Assembly (NCBI GenBank): GCA_948144175.1
Contig: CANXME010002008.1
Span: 372,001 to 436,000, forward strand
Direction of reading: 5' to 3'
From: Closterium sp. NIES-65
Lineage: Eukaryota; Streptophyta; Zygnematophyceae; Desmidiales; Closteriaceae
Length of the DNA: 64,000 nt
The position numbers and the translations under genes were made by a program. The first letter of the stretch is position 1, and the number at the start of each line of letters is the position of its first letter. Of the stretch, positions 51,959-62,200 are shown piece by piece. The notes beneath the pieces are model-generated. The model had not been told where the DNA came from, ran no database searches, and saw only the letters and a program-made list of their open reading frames with translations.

Positions 51959-53425
51959 ATGGACTCCTCCAATGCAAGAATCGACGGCATAGATCTCACG
52001 TCGCTCCTCGAAGATCTGGAAATCGACGGCGCCGCCGGCAGCGACGATGTTGCAAGCGCAGACGGCGATTTCGCGGGCGGCGGTAGCAACGGTCCCAGAA
52101 ACGTCACCGCATTCATGTCCCGCGCAGCGACCGTGTCGAATCCAGCTTCAGTGGTCACTATCACTTCAGTGACTTACTCTCCATCATACGTCGACGGCGA
52201 CGAAGATTCTCCTCATTTCAACACTCCGACTGGAGGCAACTCGAAGCCTCGACGACGGAGTTTCACGCTGGACCGTCACAATAAACGTGGTAGTGCAACC
52301 AGTGACGCGGCCGCAGCCGCCGCAGCAGCATCGGCCGCGGCAGCATCATCGGCCGCGGCAGCATCATCGGCCGCGGCAGCATCATCGGCCGCCGAAGCAT
52401 CATCTTCGTCGCCCACAGCCAGGAATGCAGCTGCCTCGTCGGCGGCTCGAAGCGTCTTTTCGTACCATTCCCCGCTTCACGCGGCGGGCGGAGCAGCGCG
52501 AAACAGCACTCCTCCGACCTCGGGATTTGTCGGCAGAACCATGGGGAGTCCGTCCCCGTCTCTCGTCCAACCGCATCTGCTGCATTCTTCGAAAAGCGTT
52601 TCGGAAAATCCCCACAATCAACCCATGCAGATGCATTCATCGCAAAGCGACTCCGCGGTGGCGTCGTCTGGACGGAGTAAATACGGCATGCAGAGTGGTG
52701 GGAGCTTGTTCGGCTCCACATGCAGTGACGGAAGTTCAGGCATTGCGACTCCTGCGAATGCTGCGACTGTTGCGAATGTTGGTGCTTTTCCAGCGCAGAG
52801 ATTTGTCTCAGGAATGGTGTTTTCGAGTCCAATCCACGTGAATCACCAGGATTCTTCTTCGGACGCGTTTAACTCAGCTGGAACCGCCACGTCTGGATCG
52901 TCGCTTGAAGAATCATCTGTATACCCTGGGTCGTCGCATGGATCATCTCCTGTAGTGTCATCCAGATCCCTGCCTGGTGCGTCCCCCCCAGGCTCCGCAG
53001 ATCCCGCCACCTTGATTCCTCGCCATGCCAGCTTGACTGCACTCTCCACTTCCTCTGCTGCTTCCTCGGCAGCAGCTCGTCACGTCCGGAGCAACACGGG
53101 CAGCCCGAAAACAATTTTCAGATACGTGTTACTACCCGGGCAGACGCCGCCAGGTTCTATCAGTCAGATCGAGAAGACCGGGCAGGAGGCGAGCAGCACG
53201 ATGGGCAACGGTATGAAGGGCATCGGGGAAGGGGCGGTGGTGGTGCAGGAGAAAGAAAGGCCTGAAAAGGCTTTCTTAAGTGAAAGCGGAAGTGGATTTG
53301 CTTGGGCATCTGTCAATGCTCCGGCTGAAGCAGCGCAAACGAAACTGAGGGTGAGAGCGGGAGCTAGTCCTGCTGCTGTTGAGGCTTATCTGAATATGAA
53401 AGCCCGGCGAGCAGGACGAAGATAG
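51959..53425 (+). CDS. Hypothetical intronless Ser/Ala-rich protein, 488 residues
   Basis: A single 488-codon frame from ATG (MDSSNARIDGIDLTSLLEDL) to TAG. It starts with an acidic Leu-rich segment (DLTSLLEDLEID), has a poly-Ala/Ser region (about residues 115-150), many Ser/Pro and Ser-Gly stretches, and a more ordered basic C terminus (SPAAVEAYLNMKARRAGRR). No catalytic motif or membrane segment is seen. The composition suggests a largely disordered, possibly nuclear regulatory protein, but that is only inference. An AATAAA lies about 105 bp after the stop. Confidence 0.6.
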   Translation: MDSSNARIDGIDLTSLLEDLEIDGAAGSDDVASADGDFAGGGSNGPRNVTAFMSRAATVSNPASVVTITSVTYSPSYVDGDEDSPHFNTPTGGNSKPRRRSFTLDRHNKRGSATSDAAAAAAAASAAAASSAAAASSAAAASSAAEASSSSPTARNAAASSAARSVFSYHSPLHAAGGAARNSTPPTSGFVGRTMGSPSPSLVQPHLLHSSKSVSENPHNQPMQMHSSQSDSAVASSGRSKYGMQSGGSLFGSTCSDGSSGIATPANAATVANVGAFPAQRFVSGMVFSSPIHVNHQDSSSDAFNSAGTATSGSSLEESSVYPGSSHGSSPVVSSRSLPGASPPGSADPATLIPRHASLTALSTSSAASSAAARHVRSNTGSPKTIFRYVLLPGQTPPGSISQIEKTGQEASSTMGNGMKGIGEGAVVVQEKERPEKAFLSESGSGFAWASVNAPAEAAQTKLRVRAGASPAAVEAYLNMKARRAGRR

Positions 53426-53528
53426 GGGGAGTCCTCGAGCTGAGCTCACACGCACACACACTCCCTGGAGTTAGCGATGCAATGCAAAGCTTTGCATGGG
53501 GTGTAAGAGAACCATTTAGCCCTCCTGT

Positions 53529-53534
53529 AATAAA
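53529..53534 (+). promoter_or_regulatory. Candidate polyadenylation signal AATAAA
   Basis: Lies about 105 bp after the stop codon of the 488-residue ORF and before the retrotransposon region. The call rests on motif and position only. Confidence 0.4.
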
Positions 53535-53900
53535 TACTGTAATGAACCATGCTAGGGTGGTTGGTTAGTCAGGTTGCTATCTGTTGGTGGTATGGTATGG
53601 CAAGCAATCCCGAGTTGATTGACGGCTGTAAGGAATTTTCCCGAATTCCTTATTGGGGTTAACTGCTTCGCGTACAACCCGATTTTCGGAGTTTGCACGC
53701 TCGGTCGATTTCAACGCTGCCGAGGCTCCTCGCACCGCCTTCGGCATTTCCATCGCCAATCCTGCACCCAACCTCGTTCGTCCGAGGTTTCCTCCTAGCT
53801 AGGCTAGCCCTACATTAGTCTATGCTTTCATTGTATTCTCAGTTGATCAATCTCAGTCTCGTCATTCGTTTACCTGCTCCCTTTTACAACTCATAACACC

Positions 53901-53912
53901 TGGTATCAGAGC
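53901..53912 (+). other. Primer-binding site for initiator tRNA-Met (gypsy element)
   Basis: TGGTATCAGAGC is the standard complement of the 3' end of plant initiator tRNA-Met, two bases after the presumed LTR end. It primes minus-strand DNA synthesis. Confidence 0.85.
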
Positions 53913-54099
53913 TAGTTTCCTAGTTCACCCCGCTTTTCCGAGGGTAGTTTGGTGGCATAGAGTGTGGCTGGTTTAGTGACTACACGACGGTTGGCTGCAG
54001 GGATTGTTGATTCAATCCTGCCCGACTCAGATAGTTTGTGTTTTCACTTGCCTGAAGGCCACGGAGACCCAACTGCCCACCAGACGTAGCGCTAGGCAC

Positions 54100-55143
54100 A
54101 TGGATCAAGAGGCGGTTAAAAGGATGATGGCGCAAGTGGCAGAAATGCAGGAGAGCATGAGGAGATTAATGGCGGAAGTGACAACACTACGAGAGGAAAA
54201 CGCTGAGCTACGCCAGACGCGAGGTGAAGTGCGTCAGGAGTCGCCTGTGGACGAAGGCGAGGGCAAAAGTCAGGCGATGAGCAATCCGCTGGATGCGCTC
54301 ACACGTGACTTCGAAGAGGAGGACAGGCAACGAGCGGCAGCAGCGCCAGTTGCAGTAACGACGATCAAGATCAAGCCCGTTAACCCGCCCCCGTTTAATC
54401 CTACGGACAGGACGGTTACGGTAAAAGGGTGGTTGTTCGGGGTCGAGGTCTTTTTTACTGCAGCCAGAGTTAATGACGACGCCACGCGTATAAATTACGC
54501 GGTTTCGCTTCTTCGAGGTGCAGCGCTTGAGTGGTGGCGCCGAACCTTGGAAACATGGATGCCGACAGGTGTGACGCATGCGGCAGACCAGACCTCAACA
54601 GTGACTAATCAAGTGGCACAATCAATCTTCGGAGTGACCGCGATACGCACGTGGAAGGAGTGGGGCGCAGCCTTACGAGATCGCTTCGAGCACGTATCCG
54701 CCTCGGAGCAAGCTCGCATGAAGCTGCGTGCATGGTCGCAGATGGCTTCTGTCCAAGACTACACGGCGTCATTTATGGGCCTCGCCGACCAAGTTGATGA
54801 CATGTCAGAAGCTGGGCGGTTAGATAAGTACATCAGCGGCCTCAACTACGAGATACAGTACGAGGTTCGCAGAGGCCGCCCGACGTCATTTCTTGCAGCA
54901 TTACGGCTGGCGGAGTCTACAGATGCGCTGATGCAGTACGCGAGAGCAGCTTCCCGGGAGGGAAACCGCTTTCGTGGCCAGACCCATCGGGCCACGATCA
55001 ACGCCGTCAATACACCCGGTCGCCCTCCTAAGGGACCGTGTTACCGGTGTGGGAAGACGAGTCACTACAGGAGAGAATGCCACGAGAAAACGCCGCTGAC
55101 GGGGAACGATAGGAAGGAGCAGGGAAATGGGAAAAGTCAGTAA
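54100..55143 (+). CDS. gag: Gypsy Gag polyprotein
   Basis: 347 residues from the ATG of MDQEAVKRMM to TAA. Order: a coiled-coil N terminus (about residues 1-50, heptad-like MAQVAEMQESMRRLMAEV), the retrotransposon Gag domain (VKGWLFGVEVFF, LRGAALEWWRR, W..Y...F region), and a CCHC zinc knuckle CYRCGKTSHYRREC near the C terminus. It forms the virus-like particle and binds the element RNA. An in-frame extension upstream to 54004 exists, but the chosen start fits typical Gag N termini. The frame is intact. Confidence 0.9.
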   Translation: MDQEAVKRMMAQVAEMQESMRRLMAEVTTLREENAELRQTRGEVRQESPVDEGEGKSQAMSNPLDALTRDFEEEDRQRAAAAPVAVTTIKIKPVNPPPFNPTDRTVTVKGWLFGVEVFFTAARVNDDATRINYAVSLLRGAALEWWRRTLETWMPTGVTHAADQTSTVTNQVAQSIFGVTAIRTWKEWGAALRDRFEHVSASEQARMKLRAWSQMASVQDYTASFMGLADQVDDMSEAGRLDKYISGLNYEIQYEVRRGRPTSFLAALRLAESTDALMQYARAASREGNRFRGQTHRATINAVNTPGRPPKGPCYRCGKTSHYRRECHEKTPLTGNDRKEQGNGKSQ

Positions 55144-55174
55144 TTAGCGGGCCCTTTACTAACCGTGCTCCGTC

Positions 55175-55179
55175 GCCCG
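55175..55179. repeat. Target site duplication GCCCG, left
   Basis: GCCCG directly precedes the 1,450-bp LTR element and recurs at 56630-56634 directly after it, the 5-bp duplication expected for LTR element integration. Confidence 0.9.
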
Positions 55180-55303
55180 TGATAAAGTTTAAAAGAAAGG
55201 AGAGGGTTGCACTAGCAAGAATGAGGGTACAAATAGCAAACCCTAGAAGGGTTGTACTCGCTATAGAGCACCCCACTACAGACTAGAGCATAACATTCTG
55301 ACA
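55180..55303 (-). repeat. 3' LTR of the 1,450-bp element
   Basis: 124 bp, TGATAAAG...CTGACA on the plus strand. The partner at 56506-56629 has the same length and a few substitutions. Confidence 0.92.
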
Positions 55304-56505
55304 CACCCCCATAGCCAAAGTGGGGTGTAATCAGCAGAGCAAGCAAAGCAGTACAAGCTCAGGGTGGATCACAATGTCACCACACATTCTTAGCACAAGT
55401 TCAAGAAGCAATAGTTTAAAGTTCACAATTATGAGCAAAGCTAGTGGTAGTCACAACGGGCAAGTGAGGAGGAGGAAAGAGACTATGAGAGGAGAGGAGG
55501 TAGTGAGCGGCAGCTGAAGCTGCTGGCACACGGCGCAACTGGAGCAACTGGCACACGGGCAACTGGAGCAACTAGCACACTGGCAACTGGAGCAATTGGC
55601 ACACGGGCTACTGGAGTAACTGGCTCCGCGGCTAAAAGTAGCGGCAGACGAGCAATGGACTCACGGGCGACTGGAGCAACGGGCTCACGGGCGACTGGCG
55701 CAACGGGCTCACGGGCGACTGGCGCAACGGTCTCACGGGCGACTGTAGCTGCTGGCTTCACGGCGGCCACCCCCTTCAACCTCCCCAAACTATCCCACTC
55801 CCCCTGACACACACTCGCTGCTACACCGCTAGCTCCACTCCCCCTTCACCCCCCCTTAGTACCACTCCAACGGCTCCAACAAGTCCACCCCCCCTCAGCG
55901 GCAGCTGCAGCACAGGGAGACGGAGGAGGAGGAGGAGCAGGGAACGTCACACAGTGGCTTCACCCCCATACCCCTCACCCCCAAACCCTAATTCAGTTAA
56001 CAGGCTGTAGGAGGGGTGGGGCGCCAGTAGAAGCACGGGGGACAGCGGGGAGGGCAGGGGCAGCGAGGAAAGGGCCGCCCACAGGCCTGGAACAGCCGCC
56101 CGAACCGCGCGCAGGCGGCCCGAGCTGCGCGCGGGCCTGGCGCAGCCCATACGGGCCGCGCGCAGCCTGTACGGGCCGCGCGCAGGCCACGACGGGCGTC
56201 GAGGGGCGACGCGCGGGTCCCCGTCGCCCGTCGCAGCGCCTCCCGAGGGCGACGCGCCGAGTGTCGGGGCACAAGCCCGCCGCGCGCCTCGGGGCGCACA
56301 GCGGGCAGAGAACCGCCGCGCGCCACGGGGCGCACGGCGAGCAGAAAACCGCCGCGCGCCTCGGGGCGCACGGCGGGAAGAAAAACTGCTGCACGCCACG
56401 GGGCGTGCGGCACAGAGAGTAGCAGTGGAAGTTGCAGCGGAAGCAACGAGGTGGTGAGCCCACCCACAGGATCGATCCAAGGGGGATCGACCTGCTCTGA
56501 TAGCA

Positions 56506-56629
56506 TGGTAAAGTTTAAACGAAAGGAGAGGGTTGCACTAGCAAGAATGAGGATACAAATAGCAAACCCTAGAAAGGTTGTACTTGCTATAGAGCACCCC
56601 ACTACAAGCTAGAGCATAATATTTTGACA
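56506..56629 (-). repeat. 5' LTR of the 1,450-bp element
   Basis: 124 bp, followed on the minus strand by the primer-binding site (56505-56491) and bounded by the right copy of the GCCCG target duplication (56630-56634). Confidence 0.92.
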
Positions 56630-56822
56630 GCCCGAACTCCACCATCCCCACTGAGTCGTGGTTCCGATTCATGCAATCGATCTCACTCGGACGAATAACG
56701 GGGATACACATGTGGATCACCCTGTGCTGGTCGCTGACAAGGTGTTAAAAAATAACATGAAAATGTTCATCGATGGAGGTGCCAGCCATAGCCTCTTCAA
56801 CTTGTCGAGCGCAAAAAAATGC

Positions 56823-57197
56823 TGTCAGAATCCCAACCACTAGACCACTGGGATAAAAGGGCTTGTTTCAGTAGCGGGTCAGTGCGCCCATAACCCCCCA
56901 GGCGAATGTGTCTGTAACCCTCTCCAGGATCAATCGGGCATCCACAGTGCAGATCTACTGACACCCCTCCCCACTAAGAGGCCCAGGACTAAGCACAGCG
57001 GCAACGGCCTACATGTGCATACACCGGGAATCGAACCCGAGACTGCTCTGATACCATGTCAAAATCCCAACCACTAGACCACTGGGATAAAAGGGCTTGT
57101 TTCAGTAGCGGGTCAGTGCGCCCATAACCCCCCAGGCGAATGCGCCTGTAACCCTCTCCAGGATCAATCGGGCATCTACAGAGCAGATTTACTGACA
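56823..57197 (-). mobile_element. TRIM element, 375 bp, with tRNA-like promoter boxes
   Basis: Terminal-repeat retrotransposon in miniature inside the gypsy protease region. LTRs of 141 bp (56823-56963 and 57057-57197, TGTCA...TGACA) flank a 93-bp interior. Target duplication AATGC at 56818-56822 and 57198-57202. On the minus strand TGGTATCAGAGCAG (57056-57043) is a perfect initiator-Met primer-binding site directly after the LTR. It carries no coding capacity. A TGGTCTAGTGG A-box lies at 57081-57071 and a GGTTCGATTCC B-box at 57037-57027. Confidence 0.93.
57027..57081 (-). promoter_or_regulatory. Candidate internal Pol III promoter (A and B boxes) across LTR/PBS
   Basis: The A-box TGGTCTAGTGG (57081-57071) fits the tRNA consensus TRGYNNARNGG, and the B-box GGTTCGATTCC (57037-57027) fits GGTTCGANTCC; they lie 33 nt apart. 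The B-box sits in a hairpin-capable TCGGG/CCCGG arm with a 7-base loop, as in a T-arm. An acceptor stem is lacking, so this is tRNA-like, not a tRNA gene. Confidence 0.6.
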
Positions 57198-58154
57198 AAT
57201 GCAAGCTGCAACTTGACAGGTGTCTGCCCAAAATTGACGCCCGCCTCGTGGATGGGACGCCTCTGGCGATAACGGAAGAAACACGGACGGTCAGGATCGA
57301 ATGCGGCGACGATTTCGGCTTCATCATGAAGTTTATCGCGACAACATTGGACGACTGCGACGTGCTGCTAAGACGTGGTTGGCTGCGACGGCACAACCCC
57401 GTCATCGACTGGACAACGGGATCGTGCAACATCCACAAGCACGAGGGGCTAATTAAACTACCTCCATGGACGCCTGACTACATCCAAGCCTCGTGCGTCA
57501 AAGCTATCACTATAGCTCGCAACTTCAACAGAGGTGCGCAATTGTTCGCTGTTTGCTTACGCGAGTTGGCGGTTGACACCGACGGAAAGGACATCGAGAA
57601 GCTGTGTGCAGCTGTACCACCGGATTTAGTGGAGCTGATTCGGAGGTACCCGGACATTTTCCCCGACGACCTGCCACCTGGACTGCCACCCGAGAGACAT
57701 GAGGACCACAGAATCCAGCTGGAACCTGGCGCGCAGCCGACTGTTCGGACACAATGGCGGTTGACCCAGCCGGAACTTGAGGAGCTGCGAATTCAAATTG
57801 ACGCACTATTGGAGAAAGGGTTCATTCGGGCCAGCACATCTCCCTTCGCAGCACCGATCCTATTCACCCCGAAGAAGGACGGCGGGCTTCGCATGTGTAT
57901 CGACTATCGCGCGCTCAACCGGGTCACCATCAGGTCTTGCTACCCAATCCCACACACCGACGACCTCCTCGACCAACTTTGCGGCGCTCGATATTTCTCA
58001 AAGATTGACTTACGTGGCGGTTACCACCAGATTCGAGTCTTTGCCGACGATTGTCACAAGACTGCGTTTCGCACACGCTACGGGAGTTACGAATTTACAG
58101 TGATGCCTTTCGGCCTCACGAACGCGCCTTCGACTTTTCAACTGACCATGAACA

Positions 58155-58333
58155 TGTCAGAATATAATACTTGTCTAGCCTGCAGTGGGGTACTCTATAG
58201 CGAGTACAGCCCCTTAGGGTTTCCTATTTGTATCCTACTGCTTGCTAGTGCAAACCCCTCCTTTGCTCATTTCTCTCTTGCCTAGCTAGGACTTACCTAG
58301 CTGTGGCTCCTCACTATAGCTACTATTCTCACA
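58155..58333 (+). mobile_element. Solo LTR, 179 bp, inside gypsy reverse transcriptase
   Basis: TGTCAGAATA...TTCTCACA with target duplication GAACA at 58150-58154 and 58334-58338. Its first ~110 bp match the LTRs of the 1,450-bp element and the copia 3' LTR. It splits the gypsy RT codons between [11 protein letters not shown] and the YLDD motif; the frame resumes exactly after one copy of the duplication. It most likely arose by LTR-LTR recombination. Confidence 0.92.
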
Positions 58334-58865
58334 GAACAGAGATTTTCGGGATCTTCTAGACCGATGTGTCATCTTCTACTTGGACGATATCCTGATTTTT
58401 AGCAAGACACGGGAGCAGCACCTCCGCGACCTGTATGTAATGTTTAAGCGGCTGCAGAAGAACCGACTCATCACCAAGGGCTCTAAGTGCGAGTTTTTTA
58501 AGCAGGAGTTGGAGTTCTTGGGGCACGTCATCTCGCGCGACGACATTAAAATCGACCTGGCGAAAATCAAGACCATACAAGAGTGGAAGTCCCCGACGAA
58601 CGTCACGAAACTCCAGAGTTTTCTAGGATTCGTGAATTACGTCCGGCGGTTTATCCCGAATATGGCAAGGATAACCGGCCCGCTAACCGACCTGCTACAC
58701 AAGGAGAAGAATTTTGTGTGGGGGGAGGAGGCACAAGCGGCTTTCCAGGAACTCAAGAATTTCCTCGTTTCCCCTCCTGTGCTGCGCATCGCCGACCCAT
58801 TGAAGCCGTTCGAAGTTGTAACCGACGCCTCAGATTTCTGAGGAAAGTCGAACGAGAATGGATGG

Positions 58866-58969
58866 ACTATGAATGAAGTAAGTACAAATATGAAACCATG
58901 ATTGGTTGTACCCCCTATGGGATACCCCACTACAGCCTACACAATAGCATAAGCTATAATGTTCTGACT
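58866..58969 (-). repeat. 3' LTR of the copia element (approximate ends)
   Basis: Similar to the 124- and 179-bp LTRs (shared TACCCCACTACA and GTACAAATA-like blocks on the plus strand). It ends near TTCTGAC and is followed by a C-rich strip that is a polypurine tract on the element strand. The left end is uncertain by about 10 bp. Confidence 0.7.
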
Positions 58970-58999
58970 CGCCCCCACAGGCAAAGTGGGGGAGAACAA

Positions 59000-59241
59000 G
59001 GGGTCACAAGACCAGTCAAGCAAAGCAAGCAAGGCTCAGATTGGATCACAAAGTCACCACACATTCCGAGCACAAGTTCAAAGGCCAGAAGGCCAGTTCA
59101 CATACAGGAGCATGTGTATATATAAGAGACTAAACAAGCAAGAGCAAGAGTATATAGAAGTGACTGTACAAGCAAGGTCAAGAAACAGGCAAGTGAGGCA
59201 AGACAGGCACAAGACCAAGCTGAGTGCAGAAGCGCTGATGA
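59000..59241 (-). other. Copia 3' non-coding region shared with the 1,450-bp element
   Basis: The stretch 58980-59090 matches 55310-55430 of the non-autonomous element (for example CAAGCAAAGCA, GGATCACAA and CACCACACATTC in the same order). This links the two as one family sharing terminal sequences. Confidence 0.8.
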
Positions 59242-62200
59242 TCACAAGGCGCAAGTGCTTTTGGTGAAGACATCAGCAGTGTTGGCCTCAGAGGCCACGT
59301 ACGCAAGCCGCAACTGTCCACGCTGCTGTAGCTCACGAGCAAGGAAGTAGCGGAGAGCAATGTCCTTTGTTCTGTGCTCCACTCGCTGCTCTCGACACAA
59401 GACCAGCATGGCCTTGTTGTCTACGTACAGGACTGGAGGAGAACGAGGCGGCTCTCCAAGGTCGATCAGCAGGTAGGTGAGCCAGCAAAGCTCCTGTGCA
59501 GCCATGGCCCCGGCGTAGATCTCAGCCTCACAACTGGAGCCGATAACAGAAGACGAGCGAGTAGCCCGCCACGAAACATAACCGAAACCAAGGCTGAAGG
59601 TGTAACCCTGTGACGACCGCTGCGTAGCCTGGTCGTCAGCCCAAGAAGCGTCCGCGTGTCCAGTGAGGACCACTGGACTCCACCCTCTAAGCACAAGCCC
59701 CATGCCCAACGTACTGCACAAGTAGCGCAACACCCTCTTCGCTGCAGCCATCTGCTCTGGTCGGTGTCTCCCAGGAGCAACATAGCGTGCGAGAATGCTA
59801 AGAGGGTATGCAAGGTCAGGTCGTGTGCAGGTCATCAGGTACATGAGGCAGCCAACAAGATCTGGATAAAGGCCACTCGACTCTACGGACTCATCCGAAG
59901 GCAGAGCTGAGAGCGAGTGGCGAGTAGGCAGAGGAGTGGCCTGAGGCGAGGAGTACGTGAAGCCGAAGCGCTGAAGGACCTGCTGCACCATGTGTGACTG
60001 AGTCAGGGTAATGGTGCGGCGTGCTCTGTCCCGGGTGATCTGCAAGCCAAGGTAGCTGCGCAGTTCACCCAGGTCAGTGCACGTGTGTCTCTTCTGCAGC
60101 TCGGACTTCACGTAGGCGAGTCTAGCAGAATCAGCTGTGGCAAAGACCAAGCCGTCGACGTACACGAGGATGTAGAACGGCGGCAGAGAGGTGTCGGTGC
60201 GTAGAAACAGCGACGGGTCGGCAGTAGAAGGAGCAAACCCAAGAGCCGCAAGTGTAGTCTTCAGTGTGTCGTGCCACTCTCGTGGCGCCTGGCGGAGACC
60301 GTAGACTGGACGCCGGAGACTCCATGGGGTACGAGGAGGGAAAGACCCAATGAAGCCAGGTGGGCGGCGCAGCCAGATCTCCTCGTGCAGGCTGCCCTGC
60401 AAGAAAGCTGTGCTGAAGTCGAGAGAGTGCAGCTCGTAGTCACGGTGAGCAGCAACGTGCAGTAATACCCGAAGAGTGGTCATCTTCGGGGTGGGGGAGA
60501 AGGTCTGAAAGTAGTCAACTCCCTGCCGCTGACTGAAACCACGAGCCACGTAACGCGCCTTGAAGACAGGCGGAGAACCCGGCGGCCGCTTCACCCTGAA
60601 GATCCACATGCCGCTGACGATGTTCGCCCCAGGAGGGGGGACAGCGTCAACGTAGGTGCCTGTGGACTTCCAGGAAGCCATCTCTGCATCCATAGCTGCC
60701 TTCTACTGAGAGGAGTAGGGACCCTCTATCGCCTCCGCGTAAGAGCGCGGAGTCGGGATGTCAAGTGCATCCGAGTCTCCGTCAGGGGTAAGCAATACGG
60801 ACATGAGATGAGGTGAAGCAGCCGCCAGACTCTGGAACTCCTCCTGCCTATCCTCAAGGACGTCCGTGCCAAGAGCACACTCACCCCCGACGGACGGAGA
60901 GCAGACAGACTCAGACTCAGCGACAAGACTAGTGGCGTAGTCTAAGCGACAACGAGCAGCAAAGTCGACGAGCTCAGTAACGAGAGCAGACGCAGCAGTA
61001 GACTCGAAAGAAGGGTCAGTGATGGCAGTAGCAAGGAGACGCGTGACAGTACGACTAGCAGCACGAAGAGAGTCCGACTCAGGGTCCGCAAGAGCAGGAA
61101 GAGAGGACTCACAAGGGGAAGGCAAAGGGGCACGCAGAGGAGCAGTAGACGGACGCAGAGACATCCGGTGCGTGCCAGGGACAGGAGGAGGACGCTGGCG
61201 CGAACCGCAACCACTAGTGTGAGCAGCACGAACAGGTGACGCAGGACAAAACGCAGGCTCACGACGCTCAGTAAGACCTCCAGTAGGACCAGCGTAGGGA
61301 GAAGGAGCAGGCAAAGGGGAGGCAGGCTGTAGCTGTGACTGTGACGGGACAGGCTGTGGACACTCTAAGGTAGGAGGCGGACCTGCTGCAGGAGTGGAAC
61401 AAAGTACGGTCGAGGCCGCGTGGCGACGCCAGAAGCAGCAGGGACAGCACTAGTACCCTCAGCTGGAGCACCCACCCCAGCAGAACCTCCAGCAACTCGA
61501 GAACCTCAAGAAGCACCAAAAGCACCCCCAGTAGGACCGTTAGCAGTAGTCTCAGCACCAACACCCTCAGCAGCACCAGCTCCAGTCGAACCCGTAGGCC
61601 CAGCAGCTCCAGTACTCCCAGTACGAGCACCTCCGGGAACCGCGACCGCAACACCCTCAGTAGTCGAAGAACCTCCAGCACTAGCAGAACGGCGCCAGCG
61701 CCGGGCAAACCACTCACGCAGCTCTTGTGGAGAGAGGGGCTCCCGGCGAGAAGAAGCACCCGGAGAACCTCGAGGCGGAGCACCTCCACGCTCAGCACCC
61801 CCAGGCGTAGCACCGCCAGGCTCAGCACCCCCAGGCTCAGCACCCCCAGGCGTAGCACCCCCAGGCTCAGCACCCCCAGTCGCAGCACCCCCAAACACAG
61901 CACCCCCAGGCTCAGCACCCCCAGGCTCAGCACCCCAAGACGTAGCACCCCGAGGCTCAGCACCACCAGACTCCGAACCCCTAGGTCTAGCGCCCCCAGG
62001 CTCAGCACCCCCTGCAGCACCAGAGTCACCAGTGACCTCGACAGGCTTGACTGCGTCTACCTGGGACACACCTGAAAGGGCAGGACCCTGAGGGGGAAGG
62101 GAGTCTACCTGGGGGGGACCTGATACAAGGAAGAGTGGGGGTGGGGGGAGGGACGAAGTGCGGTAGGGGAAGAGGCGGTAGTAGGGGACCGACTCGTCAA

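Larger units (their letters stand above)
55180..56629 (-). mobile_element. Non-autonomous LTR retroelement, 1,450 bp, in gypsy
   Basis: Two 124-bp LTRs (55180-55303 and 56506-56629, TG...CA) flank a 1.2-kb interior without retroviral motifs. On the minus strand the LTR at 56506 is followed at once by TGCTATCAGAGCAGG, a one-base variant of the Met primer-binding site, and a G-rich polypurine stretch precedes the LTR at 55303. The interior has repeated Ala/Pro/Val-coding units (about 55530-55745) and a GC-rich block with about 36-bp repeats (56270-56400). LTR and subterminal sequence match the copia element at 58.87-59.1 kb, so that element is its likely helper (inference). Confidence 0.9.
56655..58866 (+). 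pseudogene. pol: Gypsy pol (protease, reverse transcriptase), interrupted
   Basis: Segments 56655-56822, 57203-58154 and 58339-58841 read on in the same frame when the two insertions between them are ignored. The protease has FIDGGASHSL, an Asp-Gly-Gly variant of the Asp-Ser/Thr-Gly site. Reverse transcriptase motifs: [36 protein letters not shown], and the catalytic YLDDI at about 58377. A stop closes the frame after TDASDF, with an internal deletion; a RNase H-flanking remnant follows. A TGA at 56652 separates it from Gag. The gene cannot be functional as it stands. Confidence 0.9.
53582..58870 (+). mobile_element. Ty3/gypsy LTR retrotransposon, decayed and nested
   Basis: The 5' LTR appears to end at about 53898 (TAACA), just before the primer-binding site at 53901. 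Its start is uncertain (a TG near 53582 is one option). Gag, an aspartic protease and reverse transcriptase are recognisable in order. RNase H is only a trace, and integrase and the 3' LTR are missing: pol jumps from TDASDF to a RKVEREWMDYE remnant at about 58850 and is then cut by the copia element. Three younger elements sit inside it, each with a 5-bp target duplication. Confidence 0.85.

Noticed and set aside
55995..56602. 201-codon minus-strand frame starting in the LTR of the 1,450-bp element
   Set aside because: Its N terminus is LTR sequence and the rest is GC-rich repeat; no protein motif.
57027..57081. A tRNA gene on the minus strand
   Set aside because: A and B boxes are present, but there is no matching acceptor stem or anticodon arm, and the segment spans the junction of an LTR and a primer-binding site.
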